Shown in pieces: positions 44,091 through 56,400 of a stretch of DNA of 64,000 nt. Position 1 is the stretch's first letter. Every line of letters starts with the position of its first letter. The stretch is taken from the NCBI GenBank assembly GCA_037962975.1, contig CM075669.1, positions 190,100,501 through 190,164,500 of the forward strand, read 5' to 3'. Under the pieces are notes generated by a model. It saw only the letters and a list, made by a program, of their open reading frames with translations, was not told where the DNA came from and searched no databases. The position numbers and the translations under genes were made by a program. The stretch is from Clitoria ternatea (taxonomy: Eukaryota; Streptophyta; Magnoliopsida; Fabales; Fabaceae).

Positions 44091-46692
44091 TTGAGATTTT
44101 TTATTATAGTATTCCCACCAAACCAAATGGATCCAGCATGACATCATTTGACTAATCAAAGATTTATTAATATTAAATGAACTTGTTTGGCATATTCATC
44201 ATATCATTATGCCTTGTTGGTTGTGTTTGTGCAATTTTATTTATTTTATATTTATTCTATATTCTGTCTCACTCTTACATTAGTTTTTACAGTGCATGCT
44301 ACACAGAATGACGAGTGACGCCATGAATGAAGCTTTTATGAGTTATTGTTTGGACTTTGGTTTTATTTTAATCTTAATGGGTTGTAACAGTATAATGTAC
44401 CATGTATTGTTATTTTTATATCGTTTTCAGTTTTATAAATGTTTTATGCATTTAATTATTTCCCGACTAGTATGCATGATAATATTCCGCAATTATCAAC
44501 TTTTACGTGATTTTAGAAATTAAATTACGAGTTTCAAAATGATTCTTTAAACGTGAAAAATTTATTCGAAAAATTATTAAGGACGTTACAGTTATGATCA
44601 CGAGTATATTGAAATGAGAAAGATCCTGCGGGATTCTATGAGGGGAGTACCCCATGCGTGGTGGGAAACCAATGTGACATGATGAAGGTGGTTGCAATCA
44701 CCAGTATGTGGAAATGAAATTGGTCTTGCGGGACTATGAAAGGAGTACCCCATGCGTGGCGGGAAACCAATATGAATTGATTGATATGTGGTTGCGATCA
44801 CAATGACAAATCGTGCGGGATTCTATGAAAAGGGAGTACCCTATGCGTGGCGGGAAGCCAATATGAGATTGATTATAAGTGGTTGTGATCACTTGAGATA
44901 CCATGTGCGTATGGGTGATTGAAATGGATCCATTGCATATGCATTAAATAGTTGACATATGCATTAGCCATAGGTACATAGCATTTGAGATGGAGATGAC
45001 CAAATAGAGATGAGAACCTCTCGAGAGAGTGTTAATTGATTAAAGATTTAAATGACTTAATGATGAAAATTATGAATGCCCATAATGATATAGGGCTATT
45101 TGAATGTGTATGTGCTTGTGCTTGTGCTTGACATGAATTGTGAATAATGAGGCTTGTATGCTTAAGATAATATCTTGATGATGGTTCAATAATGGATTGA
45201 TGATTTATAGTAAAGCTCACATGTTGGTTGAATGTGTGTACACATAATCACAATGTATTTATATTCGTCATTTTAAATGTATAACTCAGTCTCCCATGTT
45301 GTTTCCCTTTTAGCATTGTGGTGCAGGTTTGCCATGGGATGAGAGTGTATTTTTGAGTTAAGGCTTTGGAGAAGGTAAATAGTTGTAATGGAATGCCTTG
45401 GCCGGCAACATTTATTAAATATGATGTAATGAATGATTTGGGTATATTGAGGTTGATAAATAGTGATTTATAAACATGTTTATATCAATGTATATTGAAG
45501 ATGGCGATATTTAAAATGATATCAATTGATGATGTATGATTATGATTTTTGTGCGTAGTCGGTCGTGGCCTAACAGGCTTATATTATGTAATTGCATGAT
45601 TGCTTGAGCTTTTCTCATATCTTCATATATGGGACTAGGCATATGCCCTGTATACATATTTTTTCTTCCGCTGTAAACTCCAATGTTTTTGTATACGCGT
45701 ATGGGCAGCGTATCTTACGATCCAGTTATAAATTATTAAATCTCACTCTTCGGTTTTCTGTGGTTCGGGTCTTAATGTAATCATTGTGGTGTTTTGAAAT
45801 TATTTTAAACGTGAAAAATTTACTCGTATTTTTATTAATTATTATCTTGATTACATCGGGATTCGGGTCCAGAAAATCAAGGTGTGATAGCTTGCAGGGA
45901 ATTTGGAAGTTTAATGATACTAATGGTAAAATAATTACATTTGCTATTTTTGGATTAAGTCTACCATTTTATATTAATTATGATTTGGTTTCAAAGCACT
46001 CACTCTTGCTGTGGTTTTTTATTTCTTTAGTGACCAATGATGATGAGATTTATTATGTGGTGTGTGGTGGAATAATGATGATTAGAGATATTGATTGTGA
46101 TGTGAAATTATGATATTATGTGTAGTGATATAGGTTCCCTACTTCATTAGTGACTTGTGCATATAGGTCTCAGCTTGTTTGAAGCATAGTTGATGTGTCT
46201 AGTGCATGTAATTACATTATTTTGGTTTAAATGCATTTCTGCATATAACTTATGCATATGTTGAAATTTTGGCAAATAGATAGCGCCAATAGTTCTGAAA
46301 TGGGGAAAATATATGGCCCGTGAAGTTTCATGGTAATCGAACCTAAAATGGGCCATTTGGGTAGGTCGGAAGTTGGCATGACAACAGCATTGTTGCTACT
46401 GTCATGCCCATGCGTAGCGCGGGCTGGCTCTCCGTGCCAGGAGCGAACAGGGGACCTCACGCGTAGCGTAGGGCTAGCCCATAGCGTCAGGCCCTTGCTC
46501 CTGTTTTGCACTTTTTGCTAGTTGAAAATGAACCATAGGCTTTAGGAATACTGTATAGAGGCTATTTTGGAGTCACTTGACTTGGTAGGAGGTTTGGTTA
46601 ATTATTAATTAACCATTTTGCAAAAAATTTATAAGGATTTTTATTAAACTATTAAAATTAAATGGAAATTAAGGGTAGAATCTCATACCTTG

Positions 46693-48700
46693 TGTTCTCT
46701 CTAATTAAGTCGACCAGGAAAGATTATCCTTTCATATGGAACGATGCTTTTAGTTTCCAAGAATTGAAGAAGAGATTGATGACAGCACCAATGTTTGCTT
46801 TTCCAAATGTGGTAAAGGAATTTCATGTATATTGTAATGCTTCAAAATCGGGGTTGGGATGTGCTCTGATATAGGATAATAGAACTATTACTTATGTTTC
46901 TCGACAGTTGAGACCACACAAGCAAAATTACCCAACACATGATTTAAGGCTTTCTTCTATTATATTTGTATTGAAAATATGGCAGGATTATCTTTATAGT
47001 TCATGGTTTGTTGTGTTTAGTGACCATAAGAGGCTAAAGTATTTATTTGATCAGAAGTAGCTTAATATGAGACAGAGACGATGAATGGAATATTTGAAAG
47101 ATTATGATTTTGATTTGCAGTAACATTCTGACAAAGCTAATGTTGTAGCTAATGCTTTGAGTAGAAAGTGTATACATGTGGCATCCTTGATGGTGAAAGA
47201 ACATGAATTGTTAGAACGTTTTCATGATATGAATCTAGGTGTAGTAAGTTATGCTCCAAATCAATTAGTGGCTGGAATGTTGAAATCACTAATAATTTCT
47301 TGAAATCTTTATCTAAGGTTTGTGAGACAGATGATGACATAACAAAATTGATTGATGCTCAGTCTAAGGGAAAACTAATACCATTGAGCAGGGGTTCTGA
47401 TGAACTTTGGTGATTTCCGTATTATTGTACCTATTGGTGGAGAGTTCAGGAATTACATTCTATCTAAAGCATAAAAGTTCTTTGAGTATTCATCCCATAT
47501 CAACAAAAATGTATAATAATTTAACGAAGCAGTTTTGGTGGTCGGGAACGAAGAAAGTAGTGGTTAATTAAAGTGCTTCCTGTGTTATATGTTTGAAATC
47601 TAAGGTTGAGCATCAGGAACCTTCTAGAACACTATAACCCATTGACATTCCAGTGTGGAAATAGGATAGCATAGTTATGAACTTTATGTCTGGCTTACGT
47701 CAGATCGGTTCTAGAAGTAATGCCATTTGGGTTATTATTGATCGATTGATTAAATATGCTCATTTTCTTATTATGAATATGAAATGGTCTTTAGAGAAGC
47801 TTATAGGATTATGTGTGAAGGAGATTGTGCGATTACATGGTGTTCCTTCGAGTATCATATCTGATCATGATCCTCATTTTACTTCCAAATTCCGTGAGAG
47901 TTTAAATTGAGAGCTAGGGTAAAGAACTGAGGTTGAGCTCAACATAGCATCCTCAGACTGATGTCAGTCTAAACATACTATTCAGACTTTGAAGGATTTG
48001 CTCTGTGCTTGTGTTTTGGAGCATGGAGGATGTTGGGAGAAATGCTTGCCTTTGGTTGAGTTTACCTATAATAATAGTTTCCATAGTAGCATTGGTATAG
48101 AACCATATGAAGCTTTTATGGCAAGAAATGTCATATTCCATTATGTTGGGCTAATAATGGTGATACTTTGGCATTGGGTCCAGATATGGTCTAACAGATA
48201 ACTGAGCAAGTGGTTATGATTAGAGAAAACATGAAAATAGCTTAAGACAGACAGAAGAGTTATCATGTTAATAGGCATCAACATCTAGATTTCTGATTGG
48301 TGATAGTGTATTTGAGAGTTTCTCCTACAAAGGGTGTTGGTAAGACTATCAAAAGCAAAAAGCTGAGTCTGAGATACATTGGTCCTTATCGAATTTTGGA
48401 GCAGATTAGAGATGTAGCTTATCGCATTGAGCTTCCTCCAACTTTATCCAGATTACATGATGTGTTTCATGTATCTTAACTTCAGAAGTATATTCCTTGT
48501 GATACCAGAGAATTCCATTAAGTTGAGGGAGGATCTAGCCATGCCAACTACCCCTGTTTTCATTTAATCTTTTCAGATTAAGCGTTTGATGAGCAAAGAG
48601 GTGCCACTAGTGAAGGCTCTGTGGCAAAGCTTTAATGAAACCTCTTACACCTAGGAGTTGGAGTCAGAGATGAGGCGGTAGTACCCTGAGTTGTTTAATG
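46693..48700 (+). pseudogene. pol: Z pol, second part: RT end, RNase H, integrase, C-terminus
   Basis: It resumes directly after TSD CCTTG with IKSTRKDYPFIW, continuing the RT of 7594. RNase H has YCNASKSGLGCAL (46832) and FSDHKRLKYLFDQK (47020). Integrase has CVICLKSK (47581), FMSGLRQIGSRSNAIWVIID (47680) and SDHDPHFTSKF. The C-terminal SPTKGVG and RYIGPYRILEQI blocks (48320-48420) are followed by a degraded chromodomain region with many stops. Stops throughout (for example 46873, 47058, 47908, 48477) show old inactivity. Confidence 0.88.
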
Positions 48701-48724
48701 AGGTATATTGATTTCGGGGATGAA

Positions 48725-48739
48725 AATTTAAGGGGGGTG
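48725..48739 (+). promoter_or_regulatory. Polypurine tract of Z
   Basis: AAATTTAAGGGGGGTG lies directly before the 3' LTR start TGTAACATCCC (48740). It would prime plus-strand DNA synthesis. Confidence 0.75.
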
Positions 48740-49363
48740 TGTAACATCCCTGACGTTAGATTAAAAAATTATTTTTTCCGCATAAAATTATTTCAGTATT
48801 ATTGAACGTAAATTAAATAAATTAAGAATTTTAATAGGCGATAAAATTAGATTAGTTAGTTTTAAGTAATTAATTATGAAATTAATGTTGAAGTTATGGT
48901 GGTAAAATATTAATTACTATGGAGTAAAAGTGAAATATATTTACTTAACATAAATGAAAAGAAATAGAAATGAAATTAGAAAATAAAAGAAAATGTAAAA
49001 AGAAAAGGGTGAAAAGCTGAAAATGCCCTTATGCATAAAAATATTTTCATATCCTTTAATTTAAGCGTGAAAGCTTCTCATTTTCCTCTCATGGTTATAT
49101 GCTTCTAGGCGTGGATTAAGACTCGATTTCTTGCTAAAACTCGAAATTGATCACATTTCTATAATTGTGGAAACAAGCTAAGTAAAATGTTAGTTTTAAT
49201 TTCTAGTATCAACTATCTTCTCTAAAAACCAAAACTTGCATAACGATTGGGGTTCTTAAATTCTTCTCGATTTAAGGTTCTTGTGTAAGAAAGAGATGAT
49301 AGTAAACTCTAAGGTCCAAATATGGTGTTCAGTTTTAACAGGTTTCCATATTGGTGCGTTTAG

Positions 49364-49432
49364 GTGACGAACCAAGCACTAACGAACCGTTAGTAAAAGT
49401 GGAGCTTGAAAGAAATGACGACACTAGTCGAG
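49364..49432 (+). other. Candidate LTR mini-exon in Z
   Basis: Acceptor GGTGCGTTTAG precedes 69 nt starting GTGACGAACC. Donor GTCGAG/GTAAGC follows. Confidence 0.5.
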
Positions 49433-51599
49433 GTAAGCTTCAGAAACCTTGGAAATGAATTTGAAGTTGTTTCAGTGGATTGAATTATGGTTTCAGAAGT
49501 TGGAACGTTAAACCCACTTCATAAATTCTTGATTTTAGATATTTGAATTATTTGGCGTTGTGAAGGAAAGCTTGGGAGCTTGGAAATGTGGTAAAGGTGT
49601 ACTTGAGATATAAATTAATGAAAATAATAATTAGCGTCGGATTTGATATGTGTGAAAAGGGTAGAATAACCTACATAACATGAAATTTCTTATGTGTTGT
49701 TAGAAATGTATGATGGTGTTAGATAATATATGATTAATTAATTAATTAATTAATTATGTGAGTATGAGTTATACTATGGAAATATGACTTTTGAAATGTT
49801 TGGGTGATCATTTATAATTTTAAATACATGTACATATTAAGGATTATACTATAGAGTGTGGAATTATATGCTTTAGGTATAAAAGGAATGAATTATGATT
49901 TATTGAAATTTATTGACATGATTAATATGGAATAATATGGTGAAATATTGATTATTATTAATTGTGAAATTGGATGAGAGATAAATCAAATAAAAGAAGA
50001 TAATGTGCCTAAGTGGCTTCATGGGGAACCCAGGGTGATAGTCGTAGTGTCGGGATAATGTATCATAAAATCATGAAATTGATATTGAGATGTATTTATT
50101 ATATGTGCATAATTATATGGTATGGATGGTCAATCAAAATAGTTTACCCTCTGTTTTGCCTCTAGTGGTCAAGCATAACCCAGTTGAGCTACCCAGAGGT
50201 TAGGTAGGACCCAGTGGTAAGGTTGGGAGCCAAGGAGGCCCGGTGTACCAGGTAAGGTTCACGTGTGGACGAGTAGAACCCCCAGCTGACAGCCAATCCA
50301 ATTAGTATATGGATACTAGAGAGTCTTGATTATGATTATTGAGGGTCAGTGGTGTATTGAATTGATTTCTATATGCTTATCTGATGAACTTATTAATGTT
50401 TCTAAGAACATGTATGGAATTAAATACTTTATAATGCTATTGAATTTCAATGATTTCAAGTATTGAATGAGTATTTAGTAATGTAATTAAATGAAGGATA
50501 ATAAGATGATAAATATAAGCTAATTTATGCTTTTCCTTTACTTTGAATTAGCTCCATTGATTTATTATTGTCAGACAGGGACCCTACTAATACCATAGAG
50601 GCTAGTACTAGATGAATCAGGTGGAACAATGCCAAGGAAGAGTGTGATAATGATGTATATATTATTATGTTTTTAGATATTGGTATTGTATGATATTTAG
50701 TATGTGTTTATATATATATATATATATATCTTCCATTTATGGTGAGTTGTGATTGATGATGAATTATATTTTGAGACTACATGAGTATTGAGGATGAGAT
50801 TTTATAAGTTTTATTTACTAATATGATGGATGGATATAGTTGAGTATGTTGGAATGATTGATGATATAATGCTACTTATGAATAGTATAGTTGATAGCTA
50901 GGAATTGTAAAATGGTAGTGAGCCATTAGATTAATGATTATGTGTTTATGGGTAGGTCATTGTGGTAGTGTAGTATGTGTGCGTATGTGTATATTGTGAA
51001 TGATTGGCATTGAGCCAATTATATGCAAATGTTATGGTGATATTAGAAGTGATGGTGATAGGTGGAATTGAAGGTTGGACGATGTCAAGTGATGTGCTTA
51101 CAATTTGCGTGTTGCTTGTGAATATAGTAAGATTTAGTTGAGAATTTGATGAATGTATAGGTATCATGAATTGCATTGATAATGGTGGTGGTAGAAGTAT
51201 GTAAGAGGTTGATGATAGAGATTTGGTTTTAAAAGGGAATGGTTAATTAAGCTAATTGAACATGCAATTTTGAGTTTTAGTGTGATTCAAGATCCCCGGG
51301 AGGCATCAATAGAACCTTAGGTATATTTAGAACTTGTGCATGAAAAGAGATTGCCAATTAAATGGTATTTGGTGTTGTTTTGGTGTAGAAGTTGCTTGAA
51401 AATGAGCAAATTGAATTTTTCTACATAACTTCATAATATGATGGAATTTTTTAGTACGGACTGCGGTAGCAGGTCCGAAATAGGTTGCATATAGTGTCTG
51501 TAAAGTTTCATAGCAATCAGTGTTAAAATAGGCAAGTTAAAGGGTGCGGAAGTTGGCCTGGAAACCAAAATCTACATTATTATGCAAAAATGGTCTGCT

Positions 51600-51705
51600 A
51601 GTAATTGATTACATAAACGATTACGAGAGAGCAAATACTGAAATCTTGCACAGATTATTCACGGGTAATCGATTACAGTAATTGATTACTGGTAATCGAT
51701 TACCA
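51600..51705. repeat. GTAATCGATTAC cluster in Z 3' LTR
   Basis: Copies include GGTAATCGATTACAG, GTAATTGATTACTGG and GGTAATCGATTACC. The 5' LTR equivalent (4882-4945) keeps the positions but has CG changed to CA or TG. Confidence 0.88.
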
Positions 51706-51873
51706 ACTTTTTATGATGATTACCAAAGTGAAAAAGGGGTTTTGAAGTGGTTCTAAGTTACGTATCGCTTAGGTTCTTAGGGTTTATTACTAGGGGCATA
51801 CTCAATGTGAAAAATTTTCTCTAATTTTATTAGACCCTAGGTAAATCCTAGGAATTTAGGAGGGGACGTTACA

Positions 51874-52490
51874 AACATCATCATGTTCTTGTCGCCACCC
51901 TCTACTGTCGTCGCTATTATCACAACAACCACTACCCTACCACCATCAATACTATCATCATCACCACCTCTACTATTATTCCCATTATCACCACAGCCTC
52001 CACCACCTGACCACCACTGTCATAACCACCACCACCTTACCACTATCACTGCTACCGCTACTACCATCATCATTGTCATTCCCACTATCACCACAACTTT
52101 CACGAACCACCGTCGTGACCACCACCACTGTCATTCCTACCATTAGCACCCGCTCATCCGCCACCACCATAACTGCCATGACTATCATCACAACCAACAC
52201 CATCACTGTCACGGTCACAACCACCCTACCACCATAACCAATAGTGCCACCACCATTATCGCCAACATCATCAGCACCACCATCTCCATCGTCATTGCCA
52301 CCATCACCACCCTCTCCAACACCACACCACCTCTAACGCCCTAGGCACCTCCACCATCACCATCGTTGTCATCACAAATGATGTCATCATCATCATCATC
52401 GTTGTTGCTGTTAGCGCCATCGTGATAACCACTACCACCATCGTTGCTACCATCACCATCCACCATTATCGTAGAAGATTTATTATTACC
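51874..52490. repeat. CAC/CAT-rich low-complexity block 1
   Basis: Irregular ACC, ATC and CAC triplets (a decayed trinucleotide or minisatellite tract) fill about 600 bp. Long open frames on both strands give Thr/His/Pro or Val/Met/Gly runs and are not credible genes. Z ends at its left edge. Confidence 0.85.
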
Positions 52491-52974
52491 ATTAATATTA
52501 TTATATTGTTGTTGTTCATATATAAAGTAGTTTCTATTATAATTATAAAATTTTTACATTATCTTTTTAAAATTCAAAATCATATAAACTAAAACATAAA
52601 ATAAAAAACCAAAAACAAAATTTGATTTTTAAAATTGACTTATTTTTATTTATATTTTAGCCAAAAAATTAAGAAATAAAGTGAACTAGACAAATCTTAG
52701 ATAATCAATTTAAATTTCATGTTAATTATATATCTAAAATAAGAAGAAAACATAAGTTTTTATGCCATAATTTAATAGGTATTAATTTATCTAATGACTC
52801 AAACTAGTCCTAAGTTTTTATTTTTTATCTCTAAAAGTTAATTTGAAAATAAAACACGTTTAATAAAAAGTGTTAAAGTAAGTTTTTATTTATTTTCAAA
52901 ATAGTTTTTAGTCACTTTTAAAAACAAAAAAATGGGTTCTTATTTTTTATTTTTAGTTAAACTTTTGACCTTTG
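52491..52974. other. AT-rich spacer between low-complexity blocks
   Basis: AT-rich sequence without genes or clear repeats. I see nothing further in it. Confidence 0.6.
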
Positions 52975-53455
52975 TGGTCCACTACCACCATGACATCATC
53001 ATCGCTATTGTTGCCAGCCCCGCTATTGCTGCTCATGACCATCGCCATTCTACCACCATCACCACTATCGTTGTCACCACCACTACCATTGTTCCCGCTA
53101 TCACCACACCATCCACCACCACCGTCATGACCACCAACCTACCACCACTTAGAACTACCATCACCATTGTAGCTACCACCATCACCACCATTGTCACTCC
53201 AAACATCACCGCACCTTCCACCACCACCACCACTGTTGCAACACCACCATTATCACTGTCGACACGACCACCACCACTGTCATTCCCACCATCAGCATCT
53301 CCTTATTTTTCACCACCACCATAACTCTCATGACCGTCACCACGACTAGCTCCATCACTGTCATGGCCACAACCACCTTACCACCATAACCATTATTTCC
53401 ATTATTGCCACTATTTCCATCACTACAATCGCCACCATCTTTATAATGGTCCACA
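52975..53455. repeat. CAC/CAT-rich low-complexity block 2
   Basis: Composition and words (CCACCACCAT, TCACCACTATC) match block 1, so the two are probably parts of one tract or a duplication split by the spacer. Confidence 0.85.
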
Positions 53456-56400
53456 AATTTGGTAACTAGCCATACCCTAAAATTTTAGATATCTTAGAAC
53501 CTATTAACGTGTGTATGCATGAATTATGAACTAGCTTAGTGATTATTAGGTACTTAATAAACTCTAGACGTAATATTTAGACTTAGAATATGTTAGGAAA
53601 ATGGTAATAACTAATTTCACCAAGTTTTGATTCAAACCTGTTGCTCTGAGTTTGACAAGTTCATACTTATCTTTCTAGAATTTCCATAACTTTACCTACC
53701 GATATCGGAATTGAATGATTCTTGTCTCAAAATCTTTATAACAAAATTCCCTACAAAATTCCCAATTTTTATTTTAAGATCTAAGTCCATAAATTCACGT
53801 AACAGACTATACACCTCTCAATATTTAAGGCATAACTTTCTCTATAGTTATCAAAATCAAGTGATTATTATCTTGAAATTCTCATAACAAAATTACCTAC
53901 AATTCTTATGGTGACTCCGAAGGCTAATTATGAGCCTATAATTCCCATTATTTTTCTTTACTGTTTCAAGATTTTGTGTCCTACCTAAACACCTTTTAGT
54001 ATTTTGGTCATAACTTTTCTTACAATTGTCAAAATTGAGTGATCTTTAGCTTGTTGGAAAGAAAAGAGGATAAGGAACAATTTTTGTGTTCATAACTTTC
54101 TCAAATTCACACTGTAACATAAAGTTATTTTTAGCTCAAAACACCTCACGAATGTTGTCTAGGAATAGCCATATAAACTTTGATTTTTTAATTATTTTTC
54201 ATACAATTTTAGGTCATTTTGTCTCTTATTTTCTTTATGATTCTAGGAAAAATCCATTACCCATTCTGCCAAGCTTGAAACCATATGGAAAATCATAATT
54301 ATGCTTGCCATTTACTTCTAAATTGACACCTAAGTCCTTGCCTAATGATGCCACTCAACCCATTAATTTTTCAGCACCATGCATGTTGCCACCTAGCTCA
54401 TGCAAGGCTAATTACTTGGCTTAATATTGAGAGAACTGAATTGCTACAAATTTCCATGCAATTATCATGAGAAATCTTCACCATTTTCAATTAAATTACC
54501 ATGCACTATTGCCATAGAAACTTACCATTTCCTTAAGCCAAATTGACATGCATTTCCTTAAAACCATTGCCATGAAAAACTTACCATTTTTTCAATCAAA
54601 TTTCCATACTTTCCCTTAAGCCATTACCATGAAAAAGTTAGCCATTTTTCAAGGCCAAATTAACATTCCTTGATCCCAAATTGCCACGACAACCATTTTA
54701 TATCATATTTCCATAGGAAAACTTAGCCAAAATTCCAATCAAACTTGTCTCAAAACTCCTAAGCCATACTTTTGACACCATCAAAAATCAAGTGAGCCAT
54801 TAGCAAAATAATCTTTCAAGGTTTTGTCACTGAGCGTCTTAGAGGTTGTCGTGCAAAGAAAGGAGCTACAAAGGAAAATCGAGAAAATGAATCGACCATT
54901 GTCGCTCTAAACTCTGAAGACCATAAGGTAGGGGAAATTTCTTCCATCTTGCTCTAGGGTTATTTTCATGTGTGGGGTGGTAGAGATGATCTCTACTAGT
55001 CTTAGTGCTAAAAACTGGAAGTTTTACAAAAATCAAATCGACTTGTGATCTTAGTTTGTGGCACCGAGGGAAAAGTTTGATTACATGCACCCCAAGCTAG
55101 TCTGCATGTATTAAGAATACTGTTTTAATTTAGTTAACAACTAGAAATTGCTTGCATGTTTCATCTGCTAAATTGCATGTTAAGATCTGTGAATGCATGT
55201 TCACCATGCCTAATTGATTTTGCCTTGCATGTTGTGTTTGATAAGATGGCTGATCTAGATCTGTGATTTTTTTTACTTTGAATATCGTCTTGGTAAATAT
55301 TTAGAAATAGATATGCAATAAGTAACGTGCCACTAAGTGTAGGTACATATTGCTTGACTAAATTTATGAACACTAAAAATGTAAGAAAAACGCGAAGAGT
55401 CAGTGCGGGTTCTTAACAAAACACAGATATTTTAATATTTGGAAGAAAATGGAAGAAATGACAGTATGATTGTAATAACATTTATTTGCTAGTGATGATA
55501 TGGAAAAGTTAGATTCTGTGAGGAATTACGAAACTTTTGATGAGATTGTGAGTTCGACGACTTTGTCCTTAGGAACGTATGGAAAAATGTTTTATCGGTA
55601 AAATTTTAAGGAAAATAGGAAAAATAAAGAAAAAATAAATTTCTAATTAATTTCTAAAATTTATATTAAAAATAAAGTAAGGATTTTGAAAATATATAAA
55701 TTAGTCTTTTGAAATATAAAAATTGAAGTTTTTAAGAGAAAATATATATAATGACAAGTTTCCGGCGAAAATGAGTTTTTTTAGTGTTTAAATATATTAA
55801 ATAAAAATTTTAGAAATTATTAAATAATATTTTATAATTAGTTTTGAATAGAATTAAAAGTTATTTTGGTTCTTACATAGATACCTGAGAGAATCTAGTT
55901 CGACATGAAAAATACGAGACTAAGTTTGTGAGCGATGGTAAAAGTACTACAATAAATAGATATATTTAAGAGTTTTCAACATTCAGATTTGCAAATTGAT
56001 TTAAAAATATAATTTCATATGATAAGTTGATTTAAAGTTTACATAACAAGTTTTGAAGTTATTTTATGAAATCATCTTATTTAAAGAATTTAAATTTAAT
56101 GATTTTTCATGTCTAGATTTATAGGAAAATAGTAAAATTAATTTAACTAAACTATACTTTGTATTTCATAAGTACCTATGTTAGGTAACATTATTTTTAT
56201 GAGATACTTTACAATTTTAAAGTTATAATACCATATTTTCCTAAGACTATTGAAAAGAGAAATTTTTACAAGTTATAAAAATAAAGTTTTGGTATAGTTT
56301 TCTAAGTTAAAATAATATATATTGTACTGCATACTAAGGACAAAGGGACGCTAAGTCAAGAACCCCACCTGGCATTAGGATTAAGTAAGAAAAAGATAAA

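Larger units (their letters stand above)
40621..44590 (+). mobile_element. D: solo LTR nested in C
   Basis: It is 3,970 bp, starts TGTAACATCC and ends GGACGTTACA, with perfect TSD GTTAT at 40616-40620 and 44591-44595. Its terminal inverted repeat TGTAAC/GTTACA is intact, unlike the other solo LTR. It contains CGAGTGA/GACTCG motifs (40790-42000), TCGCTTAAGCGA dyads (42019-42180), a pyrimidine-rich leader (42560-42600), donor CAA/GTAAGA (near 42660) and a triplicated 63-bp unit (43911-44090). No genes. Confidence 0.93.
36858..45889 (+). mobile_element. C: solo chromovirus LTR in A's 3' LTR
   Basis: It starts TGTAACATCCTG and ends GGTGTGATA, with TSD GCTTG at 36853-36857 and 45890-45894. No internal region is present. 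Without D its length is about 5.06 kb. It contains a pyrimidine-rich leader (37200-37330), donor GAG/GTAAGA (37456/37457), a mini-exon (38348-38409), a GAATCGATTC cluster (39119-39410) and GGTTGCGATCAC units. It resembles B and E LTRs around the GGGTGTCGG block (37031, 17664, 56940). Confidence 0.85.
7595..46687 (+). mobile_element. Element A: chromovirus with chromodomain, carrying nested insertions
   Basis: A begins TGTAACATCCCG and is flanked by CCTTG at 7590-7594 and 46688-46692. Its 5' LTR is in three pieces (7595-7843, 16673-17487, 30155-30627). The internal region spans 30628-35376, and its 3' LTR is in two pieces (35377-36857, 45895-46687). The pieces pair well between LTRs: 16673-17487 with about 35630-36430, 30155-30485 with 36440-36785, and 30510-30627 with 46570-46687. 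The host reading frame of Z RT is continuous once A and one TSD copy are removed. The C-terminal chromodomain places it in the Del/Tekay-type chromoviruses. Coding regions carry stops, so it is not autonomous now. Confidence 0.9.
35377..46687 (+). repeat. A 3' LTR, interrupted by solo LTRs C and D
   Basis: Pieces are 35377-36857 and 45895-46687. A purine-rich tract (TTTTAGAGGGAATGA) precedes it. ACGCGTAGCGT dyads lie at 35513-35595 and 46403-46490. It ends GAATCTCATA before TSD CCTTG. It retains a segment of about 700 bp missing from the 5' LTR. Confidence 0.88.
1867..51873 (+). mobile_element. Element Z: outermost decayed chromovirus (Ty3/gypsy)
   Basis: Z order in the window is: 5' LTR remnants (1867-2081, 3708-5091), primer-binding site (5095), gag (5300), protease and RT (to 7594), then after the A insertion the RT end, RNase H and integrase (46693-48700), polypurine tract and 3' LTR (48740-51873). 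The 5' and 3' LTR pieces align with each other, for example 3718-3840 with 50345-50460. The coding parts have many stops and shifts, so Z is old and inactive. Its left end is lost beyond M. Removing A plus one CCTTG copy restores a continuous alignment to chromovirus RT across 7594/46693, which supports this assembly of pieces. Confidence 0.88.
48740..51873 (+). repeat. Z 3' LTR
   Basis: It is 3,134 bp, TGTAACATCCC to GGACGTTACA. It contains candidate mini-exon 49364-49432, blocks shared with 1867-2081 and 3708-5091, a TAATCGATTAC cluster at 51600-51705, and an AT dinucleotide run (50711-50728). The next bases are AACAT, but the left-hand TSD is not in the window. Confidence 0.9.

Noticed and set aside
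43934..44155. 73-codon open frame with internal peptide repeat
   Set aside because: It is produced by the 63-bp triplication in solo LTR D.
51883..53454. Open frames of 66-130 codons on both strands rich in Thr/His/Pro or Val/Met
   Set aside because: They arise from the CAC/CAT triplet tract, have no domain and occur on both strands at once.
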